From NCBI RefSeq assembly GCF_000186225.1, contig NC_014933.1, positions 558,001 through 622,000 on the forward strand: a stretch of 64,000 nt of DNA, given 5' to 3'. Below are positions 23,163 to 33,429 of this stretch, piece by piece. Under the pieces are notes generated by a model. That model saw only the letters and a list, made by a program, of their open reading frames with translations. It did no database searches and was not told where the DNA came from. Within the stretch, counting starts at the first letter, position 1. Each line of letters starts with the position of its first letter. This stretch comes from Bacteroides helcogenes P 36-108. Lineage in GTDB: Bacteria; Bacteroidota; Bacteroidia; Bacteroidales; Bacteroidaceae. Position numbers and translations under genes: made by a program.

Positions 23163-24758
23163 TTACAGATTAGGGGCATCTACATCCCAGAAAATACGAG
23201 TAGCCCCCGTATCGGAACCGCCCAATTTCTGCAAAGCTCCGGCATAACCGGTAGGATTGTTATCGCGCTCGCTCTCCGTATAAGTCAAACGACGCACACC
23301 CAGTTCCGTAGGAATGGCTTGGTCGCCCTGGCTGTCATTACGCATGATAGGGAACTGCTTGGGATAGCCGGTACGACGGTATTCCGCCCAAGCGTTCATA
23401 CCCTCGGGGAAGACAGCAATCCACTTCTGGACGATTATTTTTTCCAAACGTTCTTCATCGGTCTTGGCATCGCTCCAGTTGGGGGTAGCGGTTTCTACGG
23501 CGGCATGGTTGTATTCAGGAACCAAGGCATCTACAAAGTCAGCGGGCTTATTGGAGCTGCTCAGATAGCTGCCCATGTCGGCGCCCCACTGTTCAAATGA
23601 AGTTTGTACGCCCTTCGTATAAAAGTTTTCGGCAGTACCTCCCACATTCCAGCCGCGCAGGGCGGCTTCGGCCAGCAGGAAATAAGTCTCGGCGGCAGAG
23701 AAAAGCATGACAGGGGTATATTCCCCGACGTTCAGCATGGAAGCTATATTGAGAGACTTGTATTGACCGGTATAGTCGTTAAGGTGATCCACCCCGTTAC
23801 GTATTCCTACCAAATTCCCCGCCTCGTTTGGCAATGCCATCTTTTCCAGACGCGCGTCTTTGTAACCACTCAGAATGGAAGAAACATTGGCATTCAGCAG
23901 AATGTCATGGTAAGAGTTCGTCATCGCATAAAGCGGATGCTTATAAGTAGTGCTGCTGATAGTGAAGTTATCAGCATTGTCCTTAATCAGACCATTGGCA
24001 TCTGCCACAACTGCCTCTGCCTGTTTCTTGGCTTCTGCCGCATCGTACTTGGCTATGCGGATGGCCAGACGAAGGCGCAGGGAGTTCGCCAGCTTCGCCC
24101 ACTTTGCCAAATCGCCTCCGTAAGCCATATCGAAGTTGGCGAAAGATGCCGTTGATTTCTTCAAGGCCTCGCCCAACGCGGCATCGGCTGCCGCCAGCTC
24201 TGTAAAGAATTGCTTATAAGCATCCTGTCCGGAGTCATACGTGCCTCCCGTCATCGACTGACCATAAGCAGAATAGATGATAGGCCCGTACTGGTCGCAC
24301 AGACGGGACATCGTCAATACGCGAATAATGGTGTTGATGGCATCAAAGTGAGCGTAGGTATCCATATCGGCGACACACTTATTATGTGCTTTCAGGTTCT
24401 GGGACATCACTTCATTGTAAGCGTAGTTCCAGCAATAATCATTCCATCCATGATTGAGAGCATAGTGCATATTGTTGTTTGACACGGCAAAGTTGCTTCC
24501 GCTTGCCATATAGCCGGAAAAAATGTCGGCGTTCAGGTTCTGGATCAACTGATATTCCCAGTTTCCATTGCCTTTGTTGAAGTAGATAGACTGCATCATG
24601 GGCAGAAAGTGCATGCCGACAAAGTTATTGTCCTGTTTCAGTTCGTCATCGGTCACTCCCTTGGGATTTGTATTCATATCCTCAAAAGCGCCTGTGCAGG
24701 CTGTCAGGAGAGAGACTGCCGCCAAAGCGGCGCCTGTATATTTCAATATGTTCTTCAT
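23163..24758 (-). CDS. SusD/RagB-like glycan-binding lipoprotein (SusD-like_2)
   Basis: 531 residues; lipobox SLLTAC (C21). It is the surface glycan-binding lid that works with the SusC barrel. EDMNTNPKGVTDDEL at the mature start and the central AKWAKLANSLRLRLAIRIA helix are typical of the SusD-like_2 group. FFLLAEAALRGW-type TPR helix (TYFLLAEAALRGWNVGG) follows. It starts 13 bp after susC and is followed by a terminator. Confidence 0.92.
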   Translation of the reverse strand: MKNILKYTGAALAAVSLLTACTGAFEDMNTNPKGVTDDELKQDNNFVGMHFLPMMQSIYFNKGNGNWEYQLIQNLNADIFSGYMASGSNFAVSNNNMHYALNHGWNDYCWNYAYNEVMSQNLKAHNKCVADMDTYAHFDAINTIIRVLTMSRLCDQYGPIIYSAYGQSMTGGTYDSGQDAYKQFFTELAAADAALGEALKKSTASFANFDMAYGGDLAKWAKLANSLRLRLAIRIAKYDAAEAKKQAEAVVADANGLIKDNADNFTISSTTYKHPLYAMTNSYHDILLNANVSSILSGYKDARLEKMALPNEAGNLVGIRNGVDHLNDYTGQYKSLNIASMLNVGEYTPVMLFSAAETYFLLAEAALRGWNVGGTAENFYTKGVQTSFEQWGADMGSYLSSSNKPADFVDALVPEYNHAAVETATPNWSDAKTDEERLEKIIVQKWIAVFPEGMNAWAEYRRTGYPKQFPIMRNDSQGDQAIPTELGVRRLTYTESERDNNPTGYAGALQKLGGSDTGATRIFWDVDAPNL

Positions 24759-24771
24759 ACTGCTGATTCAT

Positions 24772-27700
24772 TTAAAAATTAAGTTTCACGTTAATGCCGA
24801 AAGAACGGTTGGTCGGCATACCGAAAGAATCGATGCCTTGCAGATTGTTGCTGGTGGACATCAAGCCATCGGTATCATAGGGAGCATTGTTCTTGAAGAA
24901 GAACAGATTGCGTCCGGTCAGAGAGATTTGAGCATCCTTAATGACGTTTTGCCTGGCAAGCAGGGACTTGGGCAGAGTATAAGAGAGTGACACTTCACGC
25001 AGACGGATGTTGGTGGCGTCATATACATAATATTCGGCACAGCCGTTACGGTTGCCTACACGGTTATAAAAGGCTTCCACATCTTTTATCTGATGGCCTG
25101 CAAACTCTACATAACCTTGGTTACGGGCATCACCGGTCACCTTGCTCACACCCTGGTAATCAAGATCGGCCTGTGTCATGGAGAATACATCTCCGCCAAA
25201 GCGTCCGTCAATCAGGAAATAGAGAGAGAAGTCCTTATAGGTCAATGTATTTCCCCATCCAAGATTGAAGTCGGGGCTCGGATTGCCTAACTTCTTAATC
25301 TCACTCTTGTTGACTATCGGCAGTCCTTTCGCATCGAATTCAATGTTGCCCTCGTCATCACGCGAGAATGAGTTACCATAGAAATCACCGAAGGAGCCGC
25401 CTTCTTCCAAACGGTTCTGGATATCATTGCCTCCAAAGAGGAAATAGCCTAAGCCATCTACCAGTTTCTTGGCTTTGTTGCGGTTATGAGAGTAATTCAT
25501 GTTGGTCTTCCAACGGAAGTCTTTCGTCATCACCGGAGTAGCGCCCAACATGATTTCAATACCCGTGTTCTGGATGTCACCGGCATTTACATAATAGGTG
25601 TTCCATTCGGAGCCGGAAGGTGCGGGCAGGTTGAACAACTGATCCTTGGTGTTCGTCTTATAATAAGTGAAGTCAAACTCCAGACGGCTGTCGAAGAAAC
25701 GCCATTCCGTACCGAATTCGATGGAACGTGTACGCTCCGGCTTCAAGTCGGCAAACGGCGCTGCCGTATTGAAGCTTACCGTACCGTTGGAAGCCACAGA
25801 GTGCAGAGGATTAGAGGTATAAGAGCCCAGACCGCTACCAACCTCAGACCATGCACCGCGAATCTTGCCCAAGTCGATCCATTCGGGCAGTTTCAATGTT
25901 TCGCTCATAATCCACGTCAAACCGATGGAAGGATAGAAGAAACCTTTGTTCTTATATTTGGTGAAGGCCAAAGAGGAAGTCCAGTCATTACGCGCCGTTA
26001 CATCCAGAAAGACCTGGTCTTTGAAACCAACCTGGCCGGTGAAAAACACCGACTGGGATTGTGTATGGCTTTGCCAATCGTTCAGCAAGCCATCATTCAG
26101 CCGGATATTCTGCATGGTAAAGATGTTCGGCAAATACAAAACGCCTGTGCCACCAGAGTCAAAGCCTGTACCCTTGCCATAATAGTCATTGATACTGCTG
26201 CCGACAGAGGCATTCACGGAGAAGTTTTCGAATTGCTGCTGATAAGTAAAGAGGATATCTCCATAGGTAGTCAGGCCGGTAGATTCATTGGCCTGATAAC
26301 GGCCATTCACACCGGCAATGACGGCAGAAGTGCCTGCATACTCTTTCAGGAAACGGCGGTCGGCCACAAAGTCGGCATTACCACGGGCCTGGATAGAAAA
26401 AAGGTCATTGAATTTGTACTTCACACTCAGGTTAAGAGTGGCACGATAGCGTTCGTCACCGTTGGGAGCCTTGTTTATCAACCAATAGGGATTCTGTTCC
26501 ATCTCGCTCAAAGCTCCTCCATACCAGTTCTGCGTCATCATATTGCGGCTCGCGTCCAGCACTTCGTAGTTATCTTTGTAGTAGTTAAAGTCCTTTCCAC
26601 CCTCCACACCGCCACGGGGGAAGTGATAGAGACCTACCAACGGATTCATGTAGTAACCACCGGTGGAAGTACGGTTGTTGGCCTTCTGATAGACGGCATT
26701 GATATTGGCATCCACCGTGAGTTTCTTGTTGAAGAAGTTGGCTGTTTCACGGAAATTCAGGTTGTGCTTTACCAGGCTGTTGTTGTCCACCACACCCTTG
26801 CCGTAAGTATTGGCGTATGAGAAGTAGGTCTGCATCACGTCAGTACCCATGCTCAGGGAAAGGGAATTGATGGTAGTCACACCGGTACGGAAGAATTCCT
26901 TTACATAGTCGGGGCTGCCACCTGTGAGCTTGCTGCCCCAACTGAGGCGATCACCCGTATAGTCATTCTGAAAATCGGGAATGCCATAAGTGGCATTATC
27001 CAAAGTGGTGCTGGTGTTGAACGTGATGCTTGCACGTCCTTCCTTGCCTTTCTTGGTGGTGATGATGATGACACCGTTGGCGGCAGAGCTACCGTAAAGG
27101 GCGGCTGCGGCAGGGCCTTTCAGGATGTTCATGCTCTCGATGTCGTCCGGATTCAGGTTGGAGATGCCGTCGCCACGATCCAGGTTAGGGTCATTGGAAG
27201 AACCTCCCGTGGTGGTACAAACGGTTTCCGTGACCGATGAGCCATAAGGCACACCGTCAATCACATACAACGGCTGGCTGCTGCCGCCCACCGAACGGTT
27301 ACCGCGGATAACGACCTTGGCAGACCCGCCCAGTCCGGATGAGCTCTTATTAATCTGCACACCCGCCGTCTTACCGGCCAGCGCATTCATCATATTGGGG
27401 TCTTTGGCACGAATCAATTCATCACCGTTGACAACCTGTGTGGAGTAGGTCAGCGACTTTTCTTTTTTCGTGATACCCAATGCCGTCACTACAACCTCGT
27501 CCAGCAATTTGGCATCGTTCTTCAAAATCACGCGGATAGTTCCCGGAGTGATGGCCACTTCCTGCGACAACATTCCTACGAATGACACATGAAGCGTCGT
27601 CGCACCCTTGGGCGCGTCTGTAATCGTAAACTTGCCATCCACGTCAGTCACCGTACCGGCGGTAGTACCTTTTACCGATACAGAAGCTCCGATAACGGGT

Positions 27701-27810
27701 TCATTGTCTTCGGCGGATATGACAATACCGCTGATAGCGGAGTTTTGTGCTGCAATCCAGCCAATGGCCGCCATCAGGCAAGCCAGAGTTAACATAAATC
27801 TCTTTTTCAT
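24772..27810 (-). CDS. SusC/RagA-family TonB-dependent outer-membrane transporter
   Basis: 1012 residues from the ATG at 27810, the start of the signal peptide MKKRFMLTLACLMAAIGWIAAQ. An N-terminal carboxypeptidase-D-like domain (GIVISAEDNEPVIGASVSV) precedes the TonB box region LDEVVVTALGITKKEKS, the plug (VQINKSSSGLGGSAKVVIRGNRS) and a ~22-strand barrel ending in FGINVKLNF. It imports oligosaccharides with the SusD lipoprotein using TonB energy. No regulator gene lies beside it. Confidence 0.93.
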   Translation of the reverse strand: MKKRFMLTLACLMAAIGWIAAQNSAISGIVISAEDNEPVIGASVSVKGTTAGTVTDVDGKFTITDAPKGATTLHVSFVGMLSQEVAITPGTIRVILKNDAKLLDEVVVTALGITKKEKSLTYSTQVVNGDELIRAKDPNMMNALAGKTAGVQINKSSSGLGGSAKVVIRGNRSVGGSSQPLYVIDGVPYGSSVTETVCTTTGGSSNDPNLDRGDGISNLNPDDIESMNILKGPAAAALYGSSAANGVIIITTKKGKEGRASITFNTSTTLDNATYGIPDFQNDYTGDRLSWGSKLTGGSPDYVKEFFRTGVTTINSLSLSMGTDVMQTYFSYANTYGKGVVDNNSLVKHNLNFRETANFFNKKLTVDANINAVYQKANNRTSTGGYYMNPLVGLYHFPRGGVEGGKDFNYYKDNYEVLDASRNMMTQNWYGGALSEMEQNPYWLINKAPNGDERYRATLNLSVKYKFNDLFSIQARGNADFVADRRFLKEYAGTSAVIAGVNGRYQANESTGLTTYGDILFTYQQQFENFSVNASVGSSINDYYGKGTGFDSGGTGVLYLPNIFTMQNIRLNDGLLNDWQSHTQSQSVFFTGQVGFKDQVFLDVTARNDWTSSLAFTKYKNKGFFYPSIGLTWIMSETLKLPEWIDLGKIRGAWSEVGSGLGSYTSNPLHSVASNGTVSFNTAAPFADLKPERTRSIEFGTEWRFFDSRLEFDFTYYKTNTKDQLFNLPAPSGSEWNTYYVNAGDIQNTGIEIMLGATPVMTKDFRWKTNMNYSHNRNKAKKLVDGLGYFLFGGNDIQNRLEEGGSFGDFYGNSFSRDDEGNIEFDAKGLPIVNKSEIKKLGNPSPDFNLGWGNTLTYKDFSLYFLIDGRFGGDVFSMTQADLDYQGVSKVTGDARNQGYVEFAGHQIKDVEAFYNRVGNRNGCAEYYVYDATNIRLREVSLSYTLPKSLLARQNVIKDAQISLTGRNLFFFKNNAPYDTDGLMSTSNNLQGIDSFGMPTNRSFGINVKLNF

Positions 27811-28226
27811 AAGTTTTCCTGGAAATAATATTAGATTATAAAAATTCTGTTTAGAAACAGATTCCCGAAAGTCCGTTTCTTTTGATCGGCGTGCACTCTC
27901 TACCGCCAATCCGGGATATTCTTCTTTGTTCTTTCTACATAGGCGCTCACAATATTACATTAACAATAAAGGCTGATAAGAAAACCTCCCTTCATTCCAT
28001 ACCGGATTGTTGAAAGGAGTCTTCACTATAAAGAATGTGTAATATTAAGGGTATTGATAAACGAGAAGGTTTAAAATCCATCATATCGGGTTCAAAAAAC
28101 AACAAAACAGGACAGGCAGCCACTTTTTCGACCTCTCCAGGCAATCTTCAAACCTCCCAACATGCTTTTCAACATAAATGCAGCAGAGAGATAAAGCCCC
28201 TGCATTACCATCCGGAAGGGGGTGAC
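27811..28226. other. intergenic region upstream of susC, no gene
   Basis: An AT-rich region between divergent genes. A diverged -7 element TAATATTG lies on the minus strand at 27957-27950. No ORF is convincing; the 89-codon frame at 28035-28304 runs into the 22-bp repeats. Confidence 0.5.
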
Positions 28227-28310
28227 CTGCATCTATATATCCAGCTTGCTGCATCTATAGATGCAGGACGGTGGATATATAGATGCAGCAAGCGGGATAT
28301 ATAGATGCAG
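28227..28310. repeat. 22-bp-period TATATAGATGCAG repeat, locus 2
   Basis: Inverted copy CTGCATCTATATA (28227-28239), a palindromic unit CTGCATCTATAGATGCAG (28249-28266), then two direct units at 28276 and 28298. Direct-unit starts 28254, 28276 and 28298 are exactly 22 bp apart. Confidence 0.88.
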
Positions 28311-28399
28311 CAAGCCAATGAAATAATCAGTGATTGTGGCAACGGTTTTAGAGAAAAACGCATAAATTTGTAGCCAACATATTATTAATTGGTATTCTT

Positions 28400-31324
28400 A
28401 TGAATAAACTATTCCGACTCACATGCCTGTCGCTGTTCCTCGTGGCGGCCGCAAGCATGAGTGGCGCCGGTCCCAAGGACTATCGCTACGCCACCGTTCC
28501 CAACGACCCGCTGAAAGCACGCATCTACACGCTGGACAACGGGCTGAAAGTGTATATGACCGTGAACAAGGAGAAGCCGCGCATACAGACGTACATCGCC
28601 GTGCGCGTGGGCGGAAAGAATGACCCTGCCGAAACCACCGGCCTGGCACACTACTTCGAGCACCTGATGTTCAAAGGGACACAGAAATTCGGCACGCAGG
28701 ACTATGCCGCCGAAAAGCCCCTGCTCGACCGGATAGAACAGCAGTTTGAGATCTATCGCAAAACCACGGACAGCACTGCCCGCAAGAATATATACCACAC
28801 CATAGACAGCCTCTCATACGAGGCCTCCAAGATTGCCATCCCCAACGAATACGACAAGCTGATGGCCGCCATCGGAGCCAACGGTACAAACGCCTACACT
28901 TCTTTCGACGTGACCTGCTACACCGAGGACATCCCCGCCAACCAGACGGAAAACTGGGCGAAGATACAGGCAGACCGCTTTGCGAACTGCGTGATACGCG
29001 GTTTCCATACCGAACTGGAAACGGTATATGAGGAGAAGAACATGTCGCTCACCAAAGACCCGCGCAAGGTATATGAGGCCGTACTGTCGTCACTCTTCCC
29101 ACATCATCCCTACGGCACGCAGACCGTGCTCGGCACACAAGAGAACCTGAAGAATCCCTCCATCACCAACATCAAGAACTACCACAAAGTGTGGTATGTG
29201 CCCAACAACATCGCCATCTGCCTCAGCGGAGACTTTGATCCCGACCGCATGATTGCCACCATCGACAAATACTTCGGCTCGCTGAAGCCCAACGCCGACC
29301 TGCCACGGCTGAACCTGCCGAAAGAAGAAACGGAAATCTCCGCACCGATAGTACGCACCATTCTCGGCCCGGACGCCGAAAGCGTGACCCTCGCATGGCG
29401 CTTCCCCGGAGCAGCCAGCCGTGAGGCGGAGATTCTGCAAGTGGCTTCACAGATCCTCTACAACGGACAGGCCGGCCTCATCGACCTCGACCTGACGCAG
29501 CAGCAGAAAACACTGAGCGCCTATTGCTACCCCATGACGATGGCCGATTACAGCGCCTTCATGATGCAAGGCCGCCCCAAACAAGGGCAGACGCTGGACG
29601 AAGTGAAAGACCTGCTGTTAGGTGAAGTGAAGAAGCTGCGCGACGGAGACTTCGACGAGAAGATACTGAAAGCCAACATCAACAACTTCAAGCTGCAACA
29701 GCTTTACCAGCTTGACAGCAACAACGGACGCGCCGACTGGTTTGTGCAGTCCTTTGTGAACGGAAGCGACTGGGCCGACGAAGTGAACATGCTCGACCGC
29801 GTGTCACGGCTTACCAAGGAAGACATCGTGGCCTTTGCCCGGAAGTACCTGAAGGACACCAACCTGGCCGTCATCTACAAGAAACAGGGCAAAGATCCCA
29901 ACGAAAAGAAGATAGCCAAACCGCAGATCACTCCCATAGTGATGAACCGCGACCACACCAGCGACTTCCTGAAGGAAATACAGGGCAGCCAAGTAGCGCC
30001 CATCGAGCCTCAGTTCCTGGACTACACCAAAGACCTGGCACAACTGAAAAGCGCCACGGGCATCCCCGTGCTCTACAAGCAGAATACCGACAACGACATC
30101 TTCACGCTGACCTATCTTTTCGATATGGGCAACAACAACGACAAGGCCTTAGGAACCGCCGCCCAATACCTGGAATACTTAGGCACATCGGACCTGACAC
30201 CCGAACAACTGAAAAGCGAGTTCTACCGCCTGGCGTGCAGCTTCAGCGTCTATCCCAGCGACCGGCGCACCTACGTCAGCCTGTCCGGACTCAACGAGAA
30301 CATGCCTGCCGCCGTAGCCCTGTTTGAAAAGCTGCTGGCCGACGCGCAAGTAAACAAGAAGGCCTACGCCAACATGACGCAAGACATCTTGAAAGCCCGC
30401 AAGGATGCCAAGCTGAACCAGATGCAGAACTTCCGCCGACTGATGGCTTACGTGACCTACGGCCCCAAAAACCCATCGACCAACCTGCTGACGGAAGCCG
30501 AACTGAACGGCATGGACCCCCAGACGTTGGTGGACCGCATACACCGGCTGACCTCCTACAAGCACCGCGTGCTGTATTACGGCCCCAGCAGCGAAAAGGA
30601 TCTGCTCGCCGTGGTAAACAAGGAGCACAAGACACCCAAGAAATTGGCAGACATCCCCGCCGGAAATGACTTCAAGGCACTCCTCACGCCGGAAACCAAG
30701 ATCTACCTTGCCCCATACGAGGCCAAGCAAATCTACATGACGCAGATTTCCAACCGGGGAGAGAAGTTCAACCCGGACATTGATCCCGCCCGCCAGCTCT
30801 ACAACGAATACTTCGGCGGGGGCATGAACTCCATCGTGTTTCAGGAGATGCGCGAGAGCCGCGGTCTGGCATACTCCGCATGGGCAGGAGTCATCGGCCC
30901 GACATACCTTAGTGACAGCTACTACATCACCACGCAGATTGCCACGCAAAACGACAAGATGCTGGATGCCATCAAGACCTTCAACGACATCATCGAAAAC
31001 ATGCCGCAGTCCGAAGCCGCGCTGAAACTGGCTAAAGACGGCATGATAGCACGCCTGCGCACCGGCCGCATCACAAAGATGAGTGTCATCTGGTCGTTCA
31101 TCAGCGCGCAATACCTGAACCAGAACACGGACGGACGCATCAAGGTATATAACGACATACAGGGCATGACGCTGAAGGACGTTGCCGACTTCCAGCAGAA
31201 ATGGGTGAAAGGACGTACCTACAACTACGCCATCCTCGGCGACAAGAAAGAACTGGATATGGAAGCGCTGAACAAAGTGGCCCCGGTGACGGAACTGACA
31301 CAGGAAGACATCTTCGGATATTGA
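28400..31324 (+). CDS. M16 family zinc metallopeptidase (double-domain)
   Basis: 974 residues with an N-terminal signal-like segment (FRLTCLSLFLVAAASMSGAG). The active site is HYFEHLMF (inverted HxxEH zinc motif, around residues 86-90) in the first half. The second half is the catalytically inactive partner lobe, as in pitrilysin-type enzymes, with FGGGMNSIVFQEMRESRGLAYS. Likely a periplasmic or surface oligopeptidase. A -7 element TAAATTTG lies at 28363. Ends in a bidirectional terminator. Confidence 0.93.
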   Translation: MNKLFRLTCLSLFLVAAASMSGAGPKDYRYATVPNDPLKARIYTLDNGLKVYMTVNKEKPRIQTYIAVRVGGKNDPAETTGLAHYFEHLMFKGTQKFGTQDYAAEKPLLDRIEQQFEIYRKTTDSTARKNIYHTIDSLSYEASKIAIPNEYDKLMAAIGANGTNAYTSFDVTCYTEDIPANQTENWAKIQADRFANCVIRGFHTELETVYEEKNMSLTKDPRKVYEAVLSSLFPHHPYGTQTVLGTQENLKNPSITNIKNYHKVWYVPNNIAICLSGDFDPDRMIATIDKYFGSLKPNADLPRLNLPKEETEISAPIVRTILGPDAESVTLAWRFPGAASREAEILQVASQILYNGQAGLIDLDLTQQQKTLSAYCYPMTMADYSAFMMQGRPKQGQTLDEVKDLLLGEVKKLRDGDFDEKILKANINNFKLQQLYQLDSNNGRADWFVQSFVNGSDWADEVNMLDRVSRLTKEDIVAFARKYLKDTNLAVIYKKQGKDPNEKKIAKPQITPIVMNRDHTSDFLKEIQGSQVAPIEPQFLDYTKDLAQLKSATGIPVLYKQNTDNDIFTLTYLFDMGNNNDKALGTAAQYLEYLGTSDLTPEQLKSEFYRLACSFSVYPSDRRTYVSLSGLNENMPAAVALFEKLLADAQVNKKAYANMTQDILKARKDAKLNQMQNFRRLMAYVTYGPKNPSTNLLTEAELNGMDPQTLVDRIHRLTSYKHRVLYYGPSSEKDLLAVVNKEHKTPKKLADIPAGNDFKALLTPETKIYLAPYEAKQIYMTQISNRGEKFNPDIDPARQLYNEYFGGGMNSIVFQEMRESRGLAYSAWAGVIGPTYLSDSYYITTQIATQNDKMLDAIKTFNDIIENMPQSEAALKLAKDGMIARLRTGRITKMSVIWSFISAQYLNQNTDGRIKVYNDIQGMTLKDVADFQQKWVKGRTYNYAILGDKKELDMEALNKVAPVTELTQEDIFGY

Positions 31325-31347
31325 CCCCGGAAAGGCGATAAATAAAA

Positions 31348-31390
31348 AAGAACCGTATCAACTCTGTTTTTGAGTAATGATACGGTTCTT
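31348..31390. terminator. bidirectional terminator between convergent genes
   Basis: AAGAACCGTATCA...TGATACGGTTCTT with A-run before and T-rich sequence after, serving the M16 gene (+) and the acyl-CoA synthetase gene (-). Confidence 0.85.
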
Positions 31391-31510
31391 CTTATATTTA
31401 TCGGTTACAATCCGTAACGCTTCGGGATGTCCTTCTCACAGTGTTCCTTTTACAGTGCCCCGTCTCAAGCGCATCTCTTGTAATGATTCTGTTCAAGCAC
31501 TATGTACCGT

Positions 31511-33316
31511 TCACTCCTCGTACATACGGTCGATGAGCTCCTTGTAGTTTTTGGCCACAACCGGACGCTTCAGCTTCAAGGTATTCGTCAGTTCGCCGCG
31601 CTCCATGCTGAACGGTTCGGGCAGTAGGGTGAAACGCTTCACTTGCTCGTAATGGGCAAACTGCTGCTGCAAAGTCTCGATGCGGGCGCGGAACAAAGCC
31701 TGAACCTTGGGATGCTCCAGCAAGGAGGCCATCGTCTTGTATTCAAGCCCTTTCTCCTTGGCATACTCCTTCACCAGCCCATAGACAGGCACGATGAGGG
31801 CGGATACGAACTTCCTCTGGTCGGCAATGATGGCTATCTGGTCGATGTAACGGTCGATGACCAGCTTCGTTTCCAACGCCTGCGGACAGATGTACTTGCC
31901 GTTGCTCGTCTTGAAGAGATCCTTGATGCGCTCGGTGAGGTACAGATGCTTGCCCTTCATATAGCCGGCATCGCCCGTGTGGAACCATCCGTCGGCGTCG
32001 ATGGCGGCGGCAGTGGCCTCCGCCTTCTTGTAATAGCCGGCAGTGATGGTCTTGCCCCGCAGCAGTATCTCGTTGTCAGCGCCTATCTTCACTTCCACGT
32101 CCGGCATGAGGGAGCCGACGGACCCTACCTCAAATCCCTCGTTCTCGAAACAGGAAACGGTGGCGGTGGATTCGGTAAGCCCGTAGCCCACTATCATATT
32201 GATGCCCACCGAATGCACAAACTCGCATATCTCATCAGAAACCGCCGCGCCCGCAGTGGGGAAGAAGTTTCCGTTTTCTATGCCGATGGTCTTCTTCAGC
32301 AATGCATAGACCGTCTTTTCGTAGAACTTATACTTCAGGTGAAGCATCACGGGCGGCGTCTTTCCCGCACGCACATAGTCCAGATTGTGGGCTTTGCCCA
32401 CCTTCAGGGCATCCTGCATCATCGCCCTCTTCAGGCCGGTCTCTTGCGAAATCCTCTCCTGCACGCCGGCATAGACCTTCTCCCAGAAGCGGGGCACACT
32501 GCACATCAGCGTGGGCCGTATCTCTTTGATGGTGGTCTGGATGTCCTGCGGACGGAGATTGATGCATATCTGCACGCCCCGGTGTATGCAAAGGTAGCAC
32601 CATGCCTTCTCGAACACATGCGTCAGCGGCAGGAAGTTCATGGAGACGTCACGGTCGGTCATGAAAGGCAGGCGTATGTCGTGGATGCGGAGCGCCTCAC
32701 GGTAATTGAAGTGGTGTAGCGTGACACCTTTCGGCTCGCCCGTGGTTCCCGAAGTGTAGAGGATGTTGGCCAAATCCTCGTCCGAAGCGCCGGCGGTGCG
32801 TTCTTCCACCACGTCATTGTGGGGCAAGCCTTCACCGGCCGCCAGGAATTCGTCAAAATAGATGGAAGTCATGTCGCGCGGATCCTTCACCACGGCACGG
32901 TCAAAGATAATCAGTTGCTGCAACGAATGGCAAAGGCCGAACACGCTGAAAGCGGCGTCATACTGAAACTGCTCGCCCACGAACAGGTAGCGTATCTGCG
33001 CATCGTTGATGATGTACTGTGCCTGAGCCGGCGAACTGGTGGCATACAGAGGTATCGTCACCGCCCGGTTGGCAAAAGCACCGAAGTCCGTATAGAAACA
33101 TTCGGGCTTGTTCTGCGAGAAGATTCCGATATTCTCCTGCACCTCCACTCCCAATGCCACCAGAGCGTTGGCAGCCCGGCGCACCGTCTGCGAGAATTCG
33201 TTCCATGTAATGGATATCCATTGTGATTTCTCATAGTCCCTGTATTTCAAGGCCACCCTGTCTCCATACTTCTCCGCCTGGCGATGCACCAGAACGGATA
33301 AATGATGATATGTCAT
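31511..33316 (-). CDS. long-chain fatty acid-CoA ligase (AMP-binding)
   Basis: 601 residues. It activates fatty acids to acyl-CoA through an acyl-AMP. The P-loop is ILYTSGTTGEPKGVTLHH. Later motifs are MNFLPLTHVFEK, GYGLTESTATVS, and GWFHTGDAGYMKGKHLYLTERIKDLFKTSNGKYI, which holds the adenylation Asp/Arg and the hinge. It belongs to the FadD15-like cytoplasmic group. Monocistronic, with -7 TACCTTTG 27 bp upstream. Confidence 0.93.
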   Translation of the reverse strand: MTYHHLSVLVHRQAEKYGDRVALKYRDYEKSQWISITWNEFSQTVRRAANALVALGVEVQENIGIFSQNKPECFYTDFGAFANRAVTIPLYATSSPAQAQYIINDAQIRYLFVGEQFQYDAAFSVFGLCHSLQQLIIFDRAVVKDPRDMTSIYFDEFLAAGEGLPHNDVVEERTAGASDEDLANILYTSGTTGEPKGVTLHHFNYREALRIHDIRLPFMTDRDVSMNFLPLTHVFEKAWCYLCIHRGVQICINLRPQDIQTTIKEIRPTLMCSVPRFWEKVYAGVQERISQETGLKRAMMQDALKVGKAHNLDYVRAGKTPPVMLHLKYKFYEKTVYALLKKTIGIENGNFFPTAGAAVSDEICEFVHSVGINMIVGYGLTESTATVSCFENEGFEVGSVGSLMPDVEVKIGADNEILLRGKTITAGYYKKAEATAAAIDADGWFHTGDAGYMKGKHLYLTERIKDLFKTSNGKYICPQALETKLVIDRYIDQIAIIADQRKFVSALIVPVYGLVKEYAKEKGLEYKTMASLLEHPKVQALFRARIETLQQQFAHYEQVKRFTLLPEPFSMERGELTNTLKLKRPVVAKNYKELIDRMYEE

Positions 33317-33342
33317 AACTTTATGAATTAGTTAATACGGTG

Positions 33343-33350
33343 CAAAGGTA
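33343..33350 (-). promoter_or_regulatory. -7 element of acyl-CoA ligase gene
   Basis: TACCTTTG on the minus strand, 27 bp before the ATG. The upstream box is not clear. Confidence 0.5.
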
Positions 33351-33370
33351 GTGGTTTCAGTTGAAACTAT

Positions 33371-33401
33371 CTTGCTTTTTCAAAATTTATCCGTAAGTTT
33401 G
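33371..33401 (+). promoter_or_regulatory. promoter of membrane HTH regulator
   Basis: CTTG (33371-33374), 19 bp, TAAGTTTG (33394-33401), 29 bp before the ATG. Divergent from the acyl-CoA ligase promoter. Confidence 0.65.
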
Positions 33402-33429
33402 CGCACATTAAGCAAGAAAAGAGTAGAGA

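Noticed and set aside
28035..28304. 89-codon plus-strand ORF
   Set aside because: Its 3' half is the 22-bp intergenic repeat translated; composition is not protein-like.
28227..28310. Short regularly spaced repeats as a CRISPR array
   Set aside because: The period is 22 bp with ~13-bp conserved cores and no unique ~30-bp spacers; there are no cas genes.
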